From Alkalihalobacterium chitinilyticum (GTDB lineage Bacteria; Bacillota; Bacilli; Bacillales; Bacillaceae_F): a DNA stretch of 64,000 nucleotides. This document shows, piece by piece, positions 24,960 to 34,842 of the stretch. The notes under the pieces are model-generated. The model was not told where the DNA came from, did no database searches, and worked only from the letters and a program-made list of their open reading frames with translations. Within the stretch, counting starts at the first letter, position 1. Each line of letters opens with the position of its first letter. Made by a program: the position numbers and the translations under genes. The stretch is from assembly GCF_029028005.1 (NCBI RefSeq), contig NZ_JAOTPO010000005.1:186001-250000 (forward strand), given 5' to 3'.

Positions 24960-25223
24960 TTAACCATCAGTAGGTATCGCGCTGCGCGGTCTCATACTTT
25001 GTCTTTTAAAAGTAGTGATTTCCAATTGTTTGTTTAATTGAACATGGTACACACCAATCATTTGGTCTTTGGCATGAGATTTCATGTATTCGTTTTCTTC
25101 AATAATTTCAACGGCAACTTTCCACCCTTTTTCTGTTTCCTCTATGGCTGTAATTTTGTGGACTGGTAGTAGATATTCATTAAAAAAAGATTTTACCACT
25201 TCCAACACTTTAATAATTTCCAT
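24960..25223 (-). CDS. gvpO: Gas vesicle protein GvpO (GvpR-like)
   Basis: 87 aa. It begins MEIIKVLEVVKSFFNEYL; the middle (GWKVAVEIIEENEYM and IGVYHVQLNKQLEITTFKR) matches the beta-rich GvpO family, called GvpR in B. megaterium. Its place between gvpA and gvpN agrees with gvpR-gvpN order. Start at 25223 with GGTGGGA upstream. The stop overlaps a possible gvpN ATG. Confidence 0.82.
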   Translation of the reverse strand: MEIIKVLEVVKSFFNEYLLPVHKITAIEETEKGWKVAVEIIEENEYMKSHAKDQMIGVYHVQLNKQLEITTFKRQSMRPRSAIPTDG

Positions 25224-25283
25224 CGTCCCACCTACCTTCCAAATATCAAACCAAGGCATAGGCCTTGGTTATTTGGTAATTGT

Positions 25284-25502
25284 TTACTCTTCGGGGTCAT
25301 CATCTTTCAATAACCCGACCGCTTCTGCATATCGTAACCATGTATCTACACTAGCAATGACGACACGTGCTTCGATGGCAAGTAATTCAATACCGACTAA
25401 TGAAACCCTTGCATATATATCGATAACTACGCCTTTATCGAGTATTCGATCGATTACTTCAGCTAAGCTCGAACTGTCTACACTCTTTTGAACAGTAGCC
25501 AT
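25284..25502 (-). CDS. gvpA: Major gas vesicle structural protein GvpA
   Basis: 72 aa with the near-invariant GvpA core [32 protein letters not shown] and the second helix [21 protein letters not shown]. It polymerises into the ribbed gas-filled shell. It is first in the operon and has AAAGGAGGG 6 nt before the ATG. Only one gvpA copy is present in this window, whereas B. megaterium has gvpA and gvpB. Confidence 0.95.
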   Translation of the reverse strand: MATVQKSVDSSSLAEVIDRILDKGVVIDIYARVSLVGIELLAIEARVVIASVDTWLRYAEAVGLLKDDDPEE

Positions 25503-25798
25503 GTTCTCCCTCCTTTATTTTTGTATTAAAGGAAAATCCGCTCATACTTTTAGTTACATTTTATGGGCGCAATCAAAATTGGTTACAATTAATATTTCTA
25601 GCATTTCCTATTGTTTTATCTTATGTTTTGTGAAGTATGAACGTATGGTCGTCTCTCCTCGTTATTACAAATAATGAAGAGATTGCACGTGGATTGTTGT
25701 TATTAACTCCTGACTATTTTCTTAAAACATGGAGAAAATAGGTAGATGATGTGAAGATTACCTATATGATGAGGAACTACACAGCATGGGAGGATGTT
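25503..25798. other. Divergent promoter region of gvp operon and DUF2243 gene
   Basis: 296 bp between the gvp operon (minus) and the DUF2243-ctaG pair (plus). It must hold the gvp promoter. No convincing consensus sigma-A or sigma-B pair could be assigned by eye. Confidence 0.4.
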
Positions 25799-26317
25799 AT
25801 GGAAAAAGACACAGTCAATTCTAATCAAGCATCAAAGCAAATCAATCGACACCTCTATTCTAGGCGCAACCTTTGGTCAGGAATTTTGTTCGGGCTTGGC
25901 TTAATTGCGTTTTTTGATGAAGTCGTATTTCATCAACTACTGCATTGGCATCATTTTTATGATTTATCAACAACAAGTGTTGGTTTAATCTCCGATGGTT
26001 TATTTCATGCGTTTAGTTGGTTTGCGACGATTGCTGGATTATTTTTGTTTGCAGATCTCAGGCGACGCAATGCATTATGGGTGACTAGATGGTGGGGTGG
26101 CGTGTTTCTTGGCGCCGGTGTTTTTCAGTTATATGATGGAATTATTCAACATAAGGTCATGCGAATTCATCAAATACGCTATGTAGAAAATGTCATTGTT
26201 TATGATATCATTTGGAACCTTTTTGCCGTTGCTCTTATCATCGTTGGTGTTATTCTCACCTTTAAAACAAGACGAAAAGAAACGGTAGGAGGAACAGTTT
26301 CAAATGATCCATCATAA
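25799..26317 (+). CDS. DUF2243 family membrane protein
   Basis: 172 aa with four membrane segments. It contains LFGLGLIAFFDEVVFHQLLHWHHFYD, a conserved DUF2243 stretch with Asp/Glu/His residues that could bind metal or heme, and WWGGVFLGAGVFQLYDGIIQHK. The gene overlaps ctaG by 14 bp and is probably translationally coupled; DUF2243 is commonly next to CtaG-type oxidase assembly genes. Start at 25799 after GGGAGG. Confidence 0.8.
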   Translation: MEKDTVNSNQASKQINRHLYSRRNLWSGILFGLGLIAFFDEVVFHQLLHWHHFYDLSTTSVGLISDGLFHAFSWFATIAGLFLFADLRRRNALWVTRWWGGVFLGAGVFQLYDGIIQHKVMRIHQIRYVENVIVYDIIWNLFAVALIIVGVILTFKTRRKETVGGTVSNDPS

Positions 26318-27137
26318 TCATATTCATCATACGGACGCGACTCATTTGCACCATACGATCGGTCTTGTGCCCCAAATGGTCTTGGCGCTCCCTTTTATCA
26401 TTGGATTAGTCGTGTATTTAATGGGGGTGTTTGTCTCTAGTCGTAGAGGTAAACCTTGGCCTGTGTATCGAACCGCTCTTTGGGCTACTGGTGCAGTTTG
26501 TTCGATAGTAGCTGTAGCGGGGCCATTAGCGGAACGGGCCCATCTGGATTTTAGTGTACATATGGTAGGACATTTACTGCTCGGGATGCTAGCTCCCCTT
26601 TTAATGGTTCTTGCAGCACCGATGACGCTTATTTTAAGAACGCTTCCTGTTCCTTTAGCTAGACGGGTTTCTCGTTTGTTAAAGAGTCGATATGTCCGCT
26701 TTGTCACAGATCCGATCGTCGCTTCTTTACTCAATGTGGGCGCGCTATGGATTTTATATACTACCCATTTATATACTGCCATGCATGAATATAGTTGGCT
26801 CCATGTTTTGATCCATTTTCATGTCTTTCTGGCGGGGTATGTTTTTACGATTTCTATGATTTACATAGATCCGACTCCTCATCGAACCAGTTTTATGTAT
26901 CGGTCGATCGTGTTAATTCTAGCACTTGCAGCTCACGGTATTTTATCCAAGTTTATTTACGCGAACCCTCCTGCCGGAATCGCTCCAGCAGAAGCACAAT
27001 TCGGTGGAATGCTGATGTATTACGGCGGAGATGCAGTGGATATCTTGATTATTTTTATTTTATGTTATCAATGGTACAAAGCGTCTCGGCCTCGGCCTGA
27101 GATCGGACGACCTTCCTATTCACTGGAGCATTCTTGA
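26304..27137 (+). CDS. ctaG: Cytochrome c oxidase assembly factor CtaG (caa3 type)
   Basis: 277 aa with seven membrane helices and a His-rich N-terminus (HHNHIHHTDATHLHH). Conserved segments are HMVGHLLLGMLAPLLMVLAAP, DPIVASLLNVGALWILYTT, LIHFHVFLAGYVF and AHGILSKFIYA. CtaG-family proteins are needed to assemble the CuB centre of caa3 oxidase in Bacillus. A terminator follows. No oxidase structural genes are in the window. Confidence 0.88.
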   Translation: MIHHNHIHHTDATHLHHTIGLVPQMVLALPFIIGLVVYLMGVFVSSRRGKPWPVYRTALWATGAVCSIVAVAGPLAERAHLDFSVHMVGHLLLGMLAPLLMVLAAPMTLILRTLPVPLARRVSRLLKSRYVRFVTDPIVASLLNVGALWILYTTHLYTAMHEYSWLHVLIHFHVFLAGYVFTISMIYIDPTPHRTSFMYRSIVLILALAAHGILSKFIYANPPAGIAPAEAQFGGMLMYYGGDAVDILIIFILCYQWYKASRPRPEIGRPSYSLEHS

Positions 27138-27193
27138 GGGCCAATTAATTAATGATTTAGGACAGTGCCTGTCTATTCGTAACACATCTAATT

Positions 27194-27233
27194 AAAGAAG
27201 CCGATTTCCTTAACCTAGGAAACCGGCTTCTTT
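27194..27233. terminator. Bidirectional terminator between ctaG and MFS gene
   Basis: AAAGAAGCCG...CGGCTTCTTT with extra pairing between GGAAACC-type inner arms. Both convergent genes can use it. Confidence 0.85.
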
Positions 27234-27239
27234 TGAACA

Positions 27240-28565
27240 TTAAGTATTTGCTTTCGCATTTTCTCGTTTCGTATGACGAGACCAAATAACGACGGGTATA
27301 AGAATGAGTGACAGGATTCCTCCTGCTAATGATAAAAAAGTAAAGCTAGTATGAGCCACAACCATACCAGACATGGCACCGCCAGAGGCACCGGATAAGG
27401 CGATCAAAACATCGACCGATCCTTGTGTTTTGGCACGGTTAGACGTGGTCGTGGAATCGACAATGAGTGCCGTACCACTTATCAAACCAAAATTCCAACC
27501 AAGACCAAGTAATGCGAGAGCTACAATCATGACAAACAAGGAGTCACCTGGTGCCAAAGCCCCTACAACACCTGCAGCAAGTAAAGTAGCACCTGAGGCA
27601 ACGGCCATTGTGATTCTACCAAACTTATCAACAAGAATTCCTGTAACGAGCGAAGGTAAATACATCGCACCGATATGAATGCTGATGACTAAACCAATTT
27701 CACTCAACCCATGACCATGATGACCCATATGAACAGGTGTCATCGTCATAATAGCCACCATGACAATTTGAGTTAAGACCATAATCGTTGCTCCCACAAT
27801 GACGCCGCGATTTTTACGTATACGATCCTCTTCAACTACAGGGAGATCCTGAGTTTCATCGTTTTCTACCGATTCCTCAAGCGCCTTTGCAACTATTAGT
27901 GGATCTGGACGAAGGAAAAATAAAATGACTAATCCGGCAACGATGTAAGCCGAAGCAGCTAAAATAAATGGACCAGCTAATGGAGGTATACCGATGGAAA
28001 TCGCAAACTCCCCCATCACATGAACTAAGTTCGGTCCAGCAACTGCACCGAATGTAGTGGCAACTAAAGCAATACTTACAGCAGTTGCTCGTTGCTTAGA
28101 TGTCGCTAAGTCCGTTCCAGCATAACGAGCTTGTAAATTAGTAGCCGTTCCTGCACCGTAGATAAATAATGAAGCAAAAAGGAGAATTAAATTGCCGAAT
28201 ACTGCTGCAATTAAAACACCAATCGCCCCAATACCACCGACGATAAACCCTGATGCTAACCCATAACGGCGCCCAAACCGTTGTGAAAATCGCCCTACGA
28301 GCAGTGCAGCACCAGCGGAACCTAGGGTGAACAATGCAACGGGAACTCCGGCATAGCTGTCAGTTCCGAGCATGTCTTGCACAAGAAGTGCTCCAACAGT
28401 AATACCCGCCGCAAGTCCTGCTCCACCAAAAATTTGTGAGATTACAATAATGATTAGTGTTCTTTTATATAATTGTCGCCGTTTTTCTGGCGATTGCAGG
28501 TAGGGTTCTACAATAGGAGACTGTTGTTGTTTTGCATTCGTTTGATCATTATTATTATCTGACAT
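27240..28565 (-). CDS. MFS transporter
   Basis: 441 aa with 12 predicted helices and a short hydrophilic N-terminus. The loop 2-3 signature appears as LLVGRFSQRFGRRYGLASGF, and a second-half copy as LVTGILVDKFGRITMAVASG. The family is drug/sugar-type MFS; the substrate is unknown. Start is the ATG at 28565 (GTG just before it), with AAGGGAAG upstream. Confidence 0.85.
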   Translation of the reverse strand: MSDNNNDQTNAKQQQSPIVEPYLQSPEKRRQLYKRTLIIIVISQIFGGAGLAAGITVGALLVQDMLGTDSYAGVPVALFTLGSAGAALLVGRFSQRFGRRYGLASGFIVGGIGAIGVLIAAVFGNLILLFASLFIYGAGTATNLQARYAGTDLATSKQRATAVSIALVATTFGAVAGPNLVHVMGEFAISIGIPPLAGPFILAASAYIVAGLVILFFLRPDPLIVAKALEESVENDETQDLPVVEEDRIRKNRGVIVGATIMVLTQIVMVAIMTMTPVHMGHHGHGLSEIGLVISIHIGAMYLPSLVTGILVDKFGRITMAVASGATLLAAGVVGALAPGDSLFVMIVALALLGLGWNFGLISGTALIVDSTTTSNRAKTQGSVDVLIALSGASGGAMSGMVVAHTSFTFLSLAGGILSLILIPVVIWSRHTKRENAKANT

Positions 28566-28762
28566 CACTTTGTACTTCCCTTATACATTAGTACATTAAA
28601 CTCTTTCATGATCTTGTTGTTCATTTGGCCCTCCAAATTTTTCTAGTTTAGTAGTTTGTTTTAGTTTAAACTGTTAAATTTTTTCGGGCAACAGAAATGT
28701 CTTAGTTCCCTCTCGTAAACTGTTGAGGTTGAAGAAAAGTTGAATTTTTCATGGTAGCCATT

Positions 28763-29362
28763 TTAATGGTTTCGTTGTAGATGGTCATGATGATGTCCTT
28801 CGTGGTGCTGTTCTGAATGATTTTCTGTACGAGCATTATCTTTACTTAATTCAAAGCCAAATAGTAAATAACTGCCTAGCGCAATCATTACTAGAGTTGG
28901 AGTTAGTAGTAACGAGATCTTATTCGAATTTCGTCCCTGATTTTCGTTTGGACTCAATACAAAGAATAATAGAATTGAACAAACCGAAAAAGTTAACAAG
29001 ATCATTAACATCGTTGAAGCTTGAGGTACAGAGATCATTTCCCCGAGCATGGCTCCCATCATACTCCCCATTAAACCAGCCATTGCTCCTTCAATCGATG
29101 AAACGAATCCGAAACATATTCCACATAATACGCCTATCGTGATTCCGATAAAAATTGAAAGCACAGTTGAAAGAAATAAGTTTCCTTGATAGAGGACACC
29201 AAACATGACACCAACAGTTAACCCGATATTCATCGCAAAAGTCATGGATAGAACCATTTTATACATCGTGAGTAGTCTGTCCTTTAGTAGAAATGAGATG
29301 ATGATTATAACTACAGTTACAACTAATAGGCTGATTGAAATATAACTGTAAAATGGGTTCAA
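28763..29362 (-). CDS. Membrane protein with His-rich C-terminus
   Basis: 199 aa from a TTG start directly after AGGAGGGGG (earlier in-frame ATGs have no ribosome-binding site). Five hydrophobic segments, several Gly/Met-rich (AMAGLMGSMMGAMLGEM), end in HHEGHHHDHLQRNH. The His tail would lie in solution and could bind Ni, Cu or Zn. No family is recognised; a metal-related role is inference. Confidence 0.65.
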   Translation of the reverse strand: MNPFYSYISISLLVVTVVIIIISFLLKDRLLTMYKMVLSMTFAMNIGLTVGVMFGVLYQGNLFLSTVLSIFIGITIGVLCGICFGFVSSIEGAMAGLMGSMMGAMLGEMISVPQASTMLMILLTFSVCSILLFFVLSPNENQGRNSNKISLLLTPTLVMIALGSYLLFGFELSKDNARTENHSEQHHEGHHHDHLQRNH

Positions 29363-29472
29363 AATACCCCCTCCTTGCTTATACATATGACAGAAAATCG
29401 ATGTACATGCAGTGGGAGTTTTAAAAGAAATAGTAGATGTTCTGATTAAAGTCAGTATAAAGAGGCAAGCAA

Positions 29473-29499
29473 AAACACGTGGGAGTTTCTCACGTGTTT
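29473..29499 (-). terminator. Terminator of the AbrB-fold gene
   Basis: AAACACGTGAGA...TCCCACGTGTTT palindrome with A/T tracts on both sides, 80 bp after the stop at 29580. Confidence 0.65.
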
Positions 29500-29579
29500 C
29501 GAGCAGCAAATTTTATTTTTATTTTGTCGATTGTCGCCGAATGTTTTTGGGGAATTAAACGAAGTGAATAGAAGTTGCC

Positions 29580-29867
29580 TTAATCACCTCTTCGTAAATA
29601 TACCTTTTCCCCTATTCCTTTAATGATGAAATGTTCATTTGCATTTATTTTTAATAGGTTTCGAATTTCTTTTGGGATCGTAATTTTTCCTTGGTGAAAA
29701 ACGCATTGATTATGTGTGGTCTCATCTCTGGATGGCTCGATTATAATTGATTTATCATTATTATGAATATAAACAGAGTATAATTTTCCGTTCATCAGGT
29801 TGAGTTGTTCTCGGATTTTCTTTGAAAAGTTAATGATGCCTCGGTTCGTTATTTTACAAACATTCAT
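29580..29867 (-). CDS. Tandem AbrB/SpoVT-fold DNA-binding protein
   Basis: 95 aa with two swapped-hairpin motifs in one chain. The first is CKITNRGIINFSKKIREQLNL (residues 4-24), the second CVFHQGKITIPKEIRNLLKI (about 55-74). AbrB/MazE monomers normally carry one motif and dimerise to make the fold; here an intramolecular pseudo-dimer is likely. Probable transcriptional regulator or antitoxin-like protein. It is divergent from the two-component system 248 bp away. Confidence 0.75.
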   Translation of the reverse strand: MNVCKITNRGIINFSKKIREQLNLMNGKLYSVYIHNNDKSIIIEPSRDETTHNQCVFHQGKITIPKEIRNLLKINANEHFIIKGIGEKVYLRRGD

Positions 29868-30115
29868 TTGAAATCACCTTTATTACATAAAATATTTATC
29901 TACAGTTTAACAATAATACTTGAAGAAAATGTGCAGATTAAGTAGTACTATTATAGTACTTTACATATCAGTTGCACTTCTTTAGATTGCTGCATATTTT
30001 CTCGACATTTTAAAGTTAAACTTAATCTGAGTTGTCTTAATAATGTGATTGTTAAATCGTCCATTTGATGACCACATTCAACGTACATTGACCTAATGGT
30101 AAAGGTGATATAGAT

Positions 30116-31507
30116 ATGAAATTTTATATTAAATTAGGATTATGGTTCTTTGTTTGTATTCTCATTATTGAGTCCGTTTCCATGTTATTTCTACATAACA
30201 CGGTCGTTCAATCCCTCGTAGACGAAGAACTTCACTCATTACAAGCAAGAGGAAATAGCCATCGTGATGTATTAGAAATGTCGTTTAATTATGAGACGCT
30301 TCATCATATCGCGATGATGGAATCGCAAACAGATACCGAAGTGGTAATCACTAACTTATCGGGGGATGTTGTGGAAGCTTCTAATGAGATTGATACAGGC
30401 ATCCAATTTATCCTACAACAGGAAGTCCTTAATCTGCCTAGAGATGGACAAGTATTGCAAGCGGATTGGAAAGATCAAAAATATATAGCAACAGTATCAC
30501 CATTTGATGATTCTCAAGGAAATCAAGGGTATGTATACATGTTAAAAAGCAATAATCTCATTCAAGCTTTTATCGGGAAATTGAATGATCATTTTTTAGT
30601 AGCTGTTGCACTCATACTCTTCTTTCTATTGGTGACTATTATTTTTCTACTAAAGGTATTAACTCGACCACTTATTTCGATGAAAGAAGCAACCAAGAAA
30701 TTAAGTACCGGTGATTTTTCAGTAACACTCCCAGTGAAGTCCAATGATGAGATTGGTGAATTATCGAAATCGATCCAGACTCTAGCGAATGATTTAAGTT
30801 ACTTAAAAAAAGAGCGAAATGAATTTTTAGCTAGTATCTCTCATGAGCTTCGGACACCACTAACGTACATTAAAGGTTATGCAGACATCGGAAGAAGAAA
30901 AACATTATCAGAAGAAGAACGAATGCATTACCTTACCATCATTCATGAAGAATCAGAACATGTTCATCAGCTTTTACAAGAATTGTTTGAACTAGCTAAA
31001 ATGGATGAAAATATGTTTACTATTCAGAAACAATCAGTCCGTGTTAACGATTTTGTATCTACGATCTATGATAAAGCTCGTCACGTGTTTTTAGCTCAAG
31101 GTCACCAACTTGAATTATATTGTCGAGGTGACTGGACGGTCGAAGTCGATCCTCGTCGATTTGAACAAATTATCTTAAATTTATTAGATAATGCGCTTAA
31201 ATACTCAGCGGAACATTCTGTTACGAAAATAAACGTGGAGAAACAAAACGATGATATTCTAATTTCAATTAAAGACGAAGGCCAAGGAATTCCTAGTGAA
31301 GACTTACCTTATATTTTTACTAGATTATATCGAGTTGATAAATCACGGTCTCGTTTAACAGGCGGATTTGGATTAGGTTTGTCCATTGTAAAAGAATTAG
31401 TCGAAGCCCATAATGGTACGATTTCTGTAGAAAGTCAATTAGGTACAGGTACTTGTTTTACTATTCGTTTGAAGGAGAGTTTTGATGAAGACAGTTTTAC
31501 TCATTGA
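30116..31507 (+). CDS. Sensor histidine kinase
   Basis: 463 aa. Helix 1 (residues 7-29), an extracytoplasmic sensor domain of about 130 aa, helix 2 (about 160-182), HAMP (PLISMKEATKKLSTGDFSV), HisKA with FLASISHELRTPLTYIKG (His about 243) and HATPase with NLLDNALKY, DEGQGIPSEDLPYIF and GGFGLGLSIVKELVEAHNG. It overlaps the response regulator gene. The signal is unknown. Confidence 0.92.
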   Translation: MKFYIKLGLWFFVCILIIESVSMLFLHNTVVQSLVDEELHSLQARGNSHRDVLEMSFNYETLHHIAMMESQTDTEVVITNLSGDVVEASNEIDTGIQFILQQEVLNLPRDGQVLQADWKDQKYIATVSPFDDSQGNQGYVYMLKSNNLIQAFIGKLNDHFLVAVALILFFLLVTIIFLLKVLTRPLISMKEATKKLSTGDFSVTLPVKSNDEIGELSKSIQTLANDLSYLKKERNEFLASISHELRTPLTYIKGYADIGRRKTLSEEERMHYLTIIHEESEHVHQLLQELFELAKMDENMFTIQKQSVRVNDFVSTIYDKARHVFLAQGHQLELYCRGDWTVEVDPRRFEQIILNLLDNALKYSAEHSVTKINVEKQNDDILISIKDEGQGIPSEDLPYIFTRLYRVDKSRSRLTGGFGLGLSIVKELVEAHNGTISVESQLGTGTCFTIRLKESFDEDSFTH

Positions 31508-32162
31508 TGATGAAAAGAGGATGCTTGATCTCTTAGAATTATATATTACCCCTTATGGGTATAAGTGCATTAAGAAAACATCAGGAAAAGAAGCTATTTC
31601 GGTAGTGCAGGAACAAAATGTAGATCTTATTTTATTGGATATCATGATGCCTGAAATGGATGGTTGGACTACGTTAAAACATATTCGTGAGTTTTCCCAT
31701 GTTCCAATCATTATGCTAACGGCTCGAAATGATAAAGGTGATATTGTAAAAGGTTTAAAGACTGGTGCAGATGACTATGTTTCCAAACCGTTTGACGAAG
31801 AAGAACTACTTGCTAGAATGGAAGCAGTGATACGACGAACGAGTAGTGACACCAATGATGGTACATTATCTTTTCGTGATTTAACCCTTGACCCTACAAC
31901 CGTCGAAGTTCACTATAAAAACATCAAAATACCGATGACACCGAAAGAATTTGCTCTTCTTGAATTATTTTTAAAGTACCAAAATAAAGTCTTTTCTAGA
32001 GAGCATTTACTTTCAACCCTCTGGGGGCTTAAAGTAGATACAGAAGATCGAACGATTGATTCGCATATTCGAAACTTAAGAGAGAAATTACGTAAACAAG
32101 GATTTCCTGTTGATGATCATTTAAAAACGGTATGGGGAATTGGTTATAAGTGGAGTTCATGA
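31485..32162 (+). CDS. OmpR-family response regulator
   Basis: 225 aa. The receiver domain has acidic DDEK, the phospho-acceptor Asp in LILLDIMMPEMDG (about residue 52), TAR and the conserved Lys in SKPFDEEEL. The C-terminal winged helix has LTPKE-like MTPKEFALLELFL and the end VWGIGYKW. It overlaps the kinase by 23 bp with AAGGAG inside the kinase end. A promoter target cannot be named. Confidence 0.93.
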   Translation: MKTVLLIDDEKRMLDLLELYITPYGYKCIKKTSGKEAISVVQEQNVDLILLDIMMPEMDGWTTLKHIREFSHVPIIMLTARNDKGDIVKGLKTGADDYVSKPFDEEELLARMEAVIRRTSSDTNDGTLSFRDLTLDPTTVEVHYKNIKIPMTPKEFALLELFLKYQNKVFSREHLLSTLWGLKVDTEDRTIDSHIRNLREKLRKQGFPVDDHLKTVWGIGYKWSS

Positions 32163-32209
32163 TCCTTGAGGGTGTGTTTATTGTCGTATTTGAATTTAAG
32201 TGAGTTAAG

Positions 32210-32248
32210 AAAAAGGTAATGTTCACGTATATGAACATTACCCTTTTT
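32210..32248. terminator. Bidirectional terminator
   Basis: AAAAAGGTAATGTTCA...TGAACATTACCCTTTTT, nearly perfect, between the convergent response regulator and copA. Confidence 0.9.
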
Positions 32249-32292
32249 ACTATTATTCTCGTATCTCAACAAGGTAAATTACCATCTTCCTA

Positions 32293-34755
32293 TTACACAG
32301 TGCTTGATTTAAACTTTCTTAGTCGTAAAGTATTTAATACGACCGATACGGAACTAAATGCCATAGCAGCCCCGGCTAACATAGGGTTAAGTAGTATTCC
32401 GAAGAAAGGATATAATAACCCAGCGGCAACTGGAATGAGAACGATGTTATAGCCAAACGCCCAACCGAGGTTTTGCCAAATCATTTTCATCGTTTCTTTA
32501 GATAGGCGTAATGCAGTAACAACACCTAAAATATCTCCGCGCATTAAGGTAATATTTGCAGTTTCCATCGCCACATCGGTTCCGGTCCCTATTGCAATCC
32601 CAACATCAGCTTGAGCTAGGGCTGGAGCATCATTAATCCCGTCACCAACCATGGCGACGACTTTCCCTTGATCTTGTAGCTTTTTAACTTCTGCAGCTTT
32701 ATGTTCAGGAAGTACCTCAGCAATGTAATGATCGATCCCTGCTTCTTTGGCTATCGCTCTTGCGGTACGTTCATGATCACCCGTTAACATGATAACTTCA
32801 ATACCCATACCTTTAAGCGCTGTGATCGCAGGTTGGCTTCCTTTTTTCAATGTATCTGCGACAGCAATGATCCCAGCAAATTGGCCGTTTACTGCAACAT
32901 ACATTGGTGTTTTTCCTTGATCAGCTAAAGTAATTGCTGTTTGTTCATAAGACTCGAGCTCAATGTTAAACTTCTGCATTAACTTAATATTCCCGATTAA
33001 CACTTCTTGACTGTTTAACGAAGCGATCAGTCCATGACCGACAATGGCTTCAAACGAATCAGGTTCATCTATCTTTATTCCCTGTTGTTTTGCTGCTTCA
33101 ACGATTGCTTCCCCTAATGGATGCTCAGAAGCTGTTTCAACGGATGCTGCTATAGTCAATAATTCCTGCTCAGATAAATGGCCTACTGTAATTAAATCTG
33201 TTAATTTCGGTTTACCTTCTGTAATGGTTCCGGTTTTATCTAAGATAATCGTGTTAATTTTATGAGCTCTTTCTAAACTCGTAGCATCTTTGATTAAAAT
33301 CCCGTTTTCTGCTCCTTTTTCTGTCCCAACCATGATGGCTGTTGGGGTCGCTAACCCTAAGGCACAAGGACAAGCAATAATAAGCACGGCGATAAAGGTT
33401 GTTAGAGCGAAAATTAGACTTGGATCTGGACCAACAAAATACCAAACGGTAAATGAAAGAAGAGCAATGATGACAACAGTTGGTACAAAATAAGCGGAAA
33501 TTAAATCGACAACTCGTTGGATCGGTGCTTTTGATCCTTGAGCTTCATTTACCATTCGAATGATTTGAGCTAAAGCCGTTTCTCTCCCTACTTTGGTGGC
33601 TTGAAAGGTAAAACTTCCAGATTTATTAATGGTTGCACCAATCACATGATCTCCTGCTGTTTTCTCTACTGGAATCGATTCTCCAGTTAACATGGATTCA
33701 TCGACCGCAGACTTTCCTTTTAACACGACTCCATCAACTGGAATTCGCTCTCCAGGCCTTACGAGCACGTGATCCCCAATCTTTACTTCTTCTACAGGTA
33801 TTTCAAGTTCATTTCCATTACGAACAACTCTAGCCGTTTTAGCTTGTAAGCTCATTAGTTTTTTAATAGCGGTCGATGTTTTCCCTTTTGCCTTTGCTTC
33901 AAAGTACCGGCCAAGTAGAATTAACGTAGTGATTACGGTTGTAACATCATAATAGAGTTGATAAGGAAAACCCATTTCCGTTAATTGGGCTGGAAACAAA
34001 GTCATCGCGCCACTGTAAAGCCAAGCAGCAGTTGTCCCCATGGCTACTAGAACGTTCATGTCTGCTGATTTATTCTTTAACACTTTGTAACTGTTTTTGT
34101 AAAATCGCCAACCGGGTACTAATTGGATATAACTTGTTAAGACAAGTAGAAAAATTGGACTTGCTAAAAAGTCTGGTACCCACGTTCCCCAACCGTGCAT
34201 CATGTGAGGAATACTTCCAATTAAAACGATCGTAGTTAAAATCGCAGCAACTGTAAAGTCCTTAAATAATTTCTTGGTTTCTTCTTCATTATCATCTCTT
34301 TCATCCATTTCATTACGTTCATCAAGTAACGCTGCTTCGTAGCCGATTTTTTCAATTGCTTGAATAATTGCGTCCGCCTCAAGAACTCCTTTTTCCCCTT
34401 CGACTTGAGCTTGATGAGCAGCTAAATTTACATTTACCTTCGTAACTCCACTGACCTTAGAAATCATTTTTTCGACTCGATTGACACAAGATGCACACGT
34501 CATTCCTTTTACGGAAAACAGTAACTTTCTTTGTTGTTCTTCGTCATCTATTCTTTTGGCTTCGTAACCAAGCTTCTCAATAGCTGTAAGAACTTGCTCG
34601 GCTGTAACTTGATCATTGGCATCCACTTGAGCTTGGTTAGAGGCTAGATTTACATTGACTGCTTCGACTCCGTCTACCTTAGCTATGACTTTTTCTACAC
34701 GATTTACGCAAGACGCGCACGTCATTCCTTTTATAGTAAAAAGCATTTTGCCCAT
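32293..34755 (-). CDS. copA: Copper-exporting P1B-type ATPase
   Basis: 820 aa, full length. Two HMA domains each with GMTCASC (residues about 10-16 and 78-84), eight membrane helices with the CPC ion site ([14 protein letters not shown]), the phosphorylation motif DKTGTIT, TGES actuator loop and GDGINDAP hinge. It exports Cu+ from the cytosol. AAGGAGG precedes the ATG, and a CsoR-like palindrome lies 40 bp upstream of the start. copZ and csoR are not in the window. Confidence 0.96.
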   Translation of the reverse strand: MGKMLFTIKGMTCASCVNRVEKVIAKVDGVEAVNVNLASNQAQVDANDQVTAEQVLTAIEKLGYEAKRIDDEEQQRKLLFSVKGMTCASCVNRVEKMISKVSGVTKVNVNLAAHQAQVEGEKGVLEADAIIQAIEKIGYEAALLDERNEMDERDDNEEETKKLFKDFTVAAILTTIVLIGSIPHMMHGWGTWVPDFLASPIFLLVLTSYIQLVPGWRFYKNSYKVLKNKSADMNVLVAMGTTAAWLYSGAMTLFPAQLTEMGFPYQLYYDVTTVITTLILLGRYFEAKAKGKTSTAIKKLMSLQAKTARVVRNGNELEIPVEEVKIGDHVLVRPGERIPVDGVVLKGKSAVDESMLTGESIPVEKTAGDHVIGATINKSGSFTFQATKVGRETALAQIIRMVNEAQGSKAPIQRVVDLISAYFVPTVVIIALLSFTVWYFVGPDPSLIFALTTFIAVLIIACPCALGLATPTAIMVGTEKGAENGILIKDATSLERAHKINTIILDKTGTITEGKPKLTDLITVGHLSEQELLTIAASVETASEHPLGEAIVEAAKQQGIKIDEPDSFEAIVGHGLIASLNSQEVLIGNIKLMQKFNIELESYEQTAITLADQGKTPMYVAVNGQFAGIIAVADTLKKGSQPAITALKGMGIEVIMLTGDHERTARAIAKEAGIDHYIAEVLPEHKAAEVKKLQDQGKVVAMVGDGINDAPALAQADVGIAIGTGTDVAMETANITLMRGDILGVVTALRLSKETMKMIWQNLGWAFGYNIVLIPVAAGLLYPFFGILLNPMLAGAAMAFSSVSVVLNTLRLRKFKSSTV

Positions 34756-34794
34756 TAAAATTCCCTCCTTTACATGTTGCTTTTATAACTTTAG

Positions 34795-34812
34795 ATACCT
34801 CTTTAGGGGTAT
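34795..34812. promoter_or_regulatory. CsoR/CstR-like operator upstream of copA
   Basis: ATACCTCTTTAGGGGTAT, matching the TACCC-N4-GGGTA type palindrome recognised by CsoR-family copper or persulfide repressors. It sits 40-57 bp before the copA start. Confidence 0.7.
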
Positions 34813-34842
34813 TTATAAAAAGCATTTGAGTAGTGATAAAAA

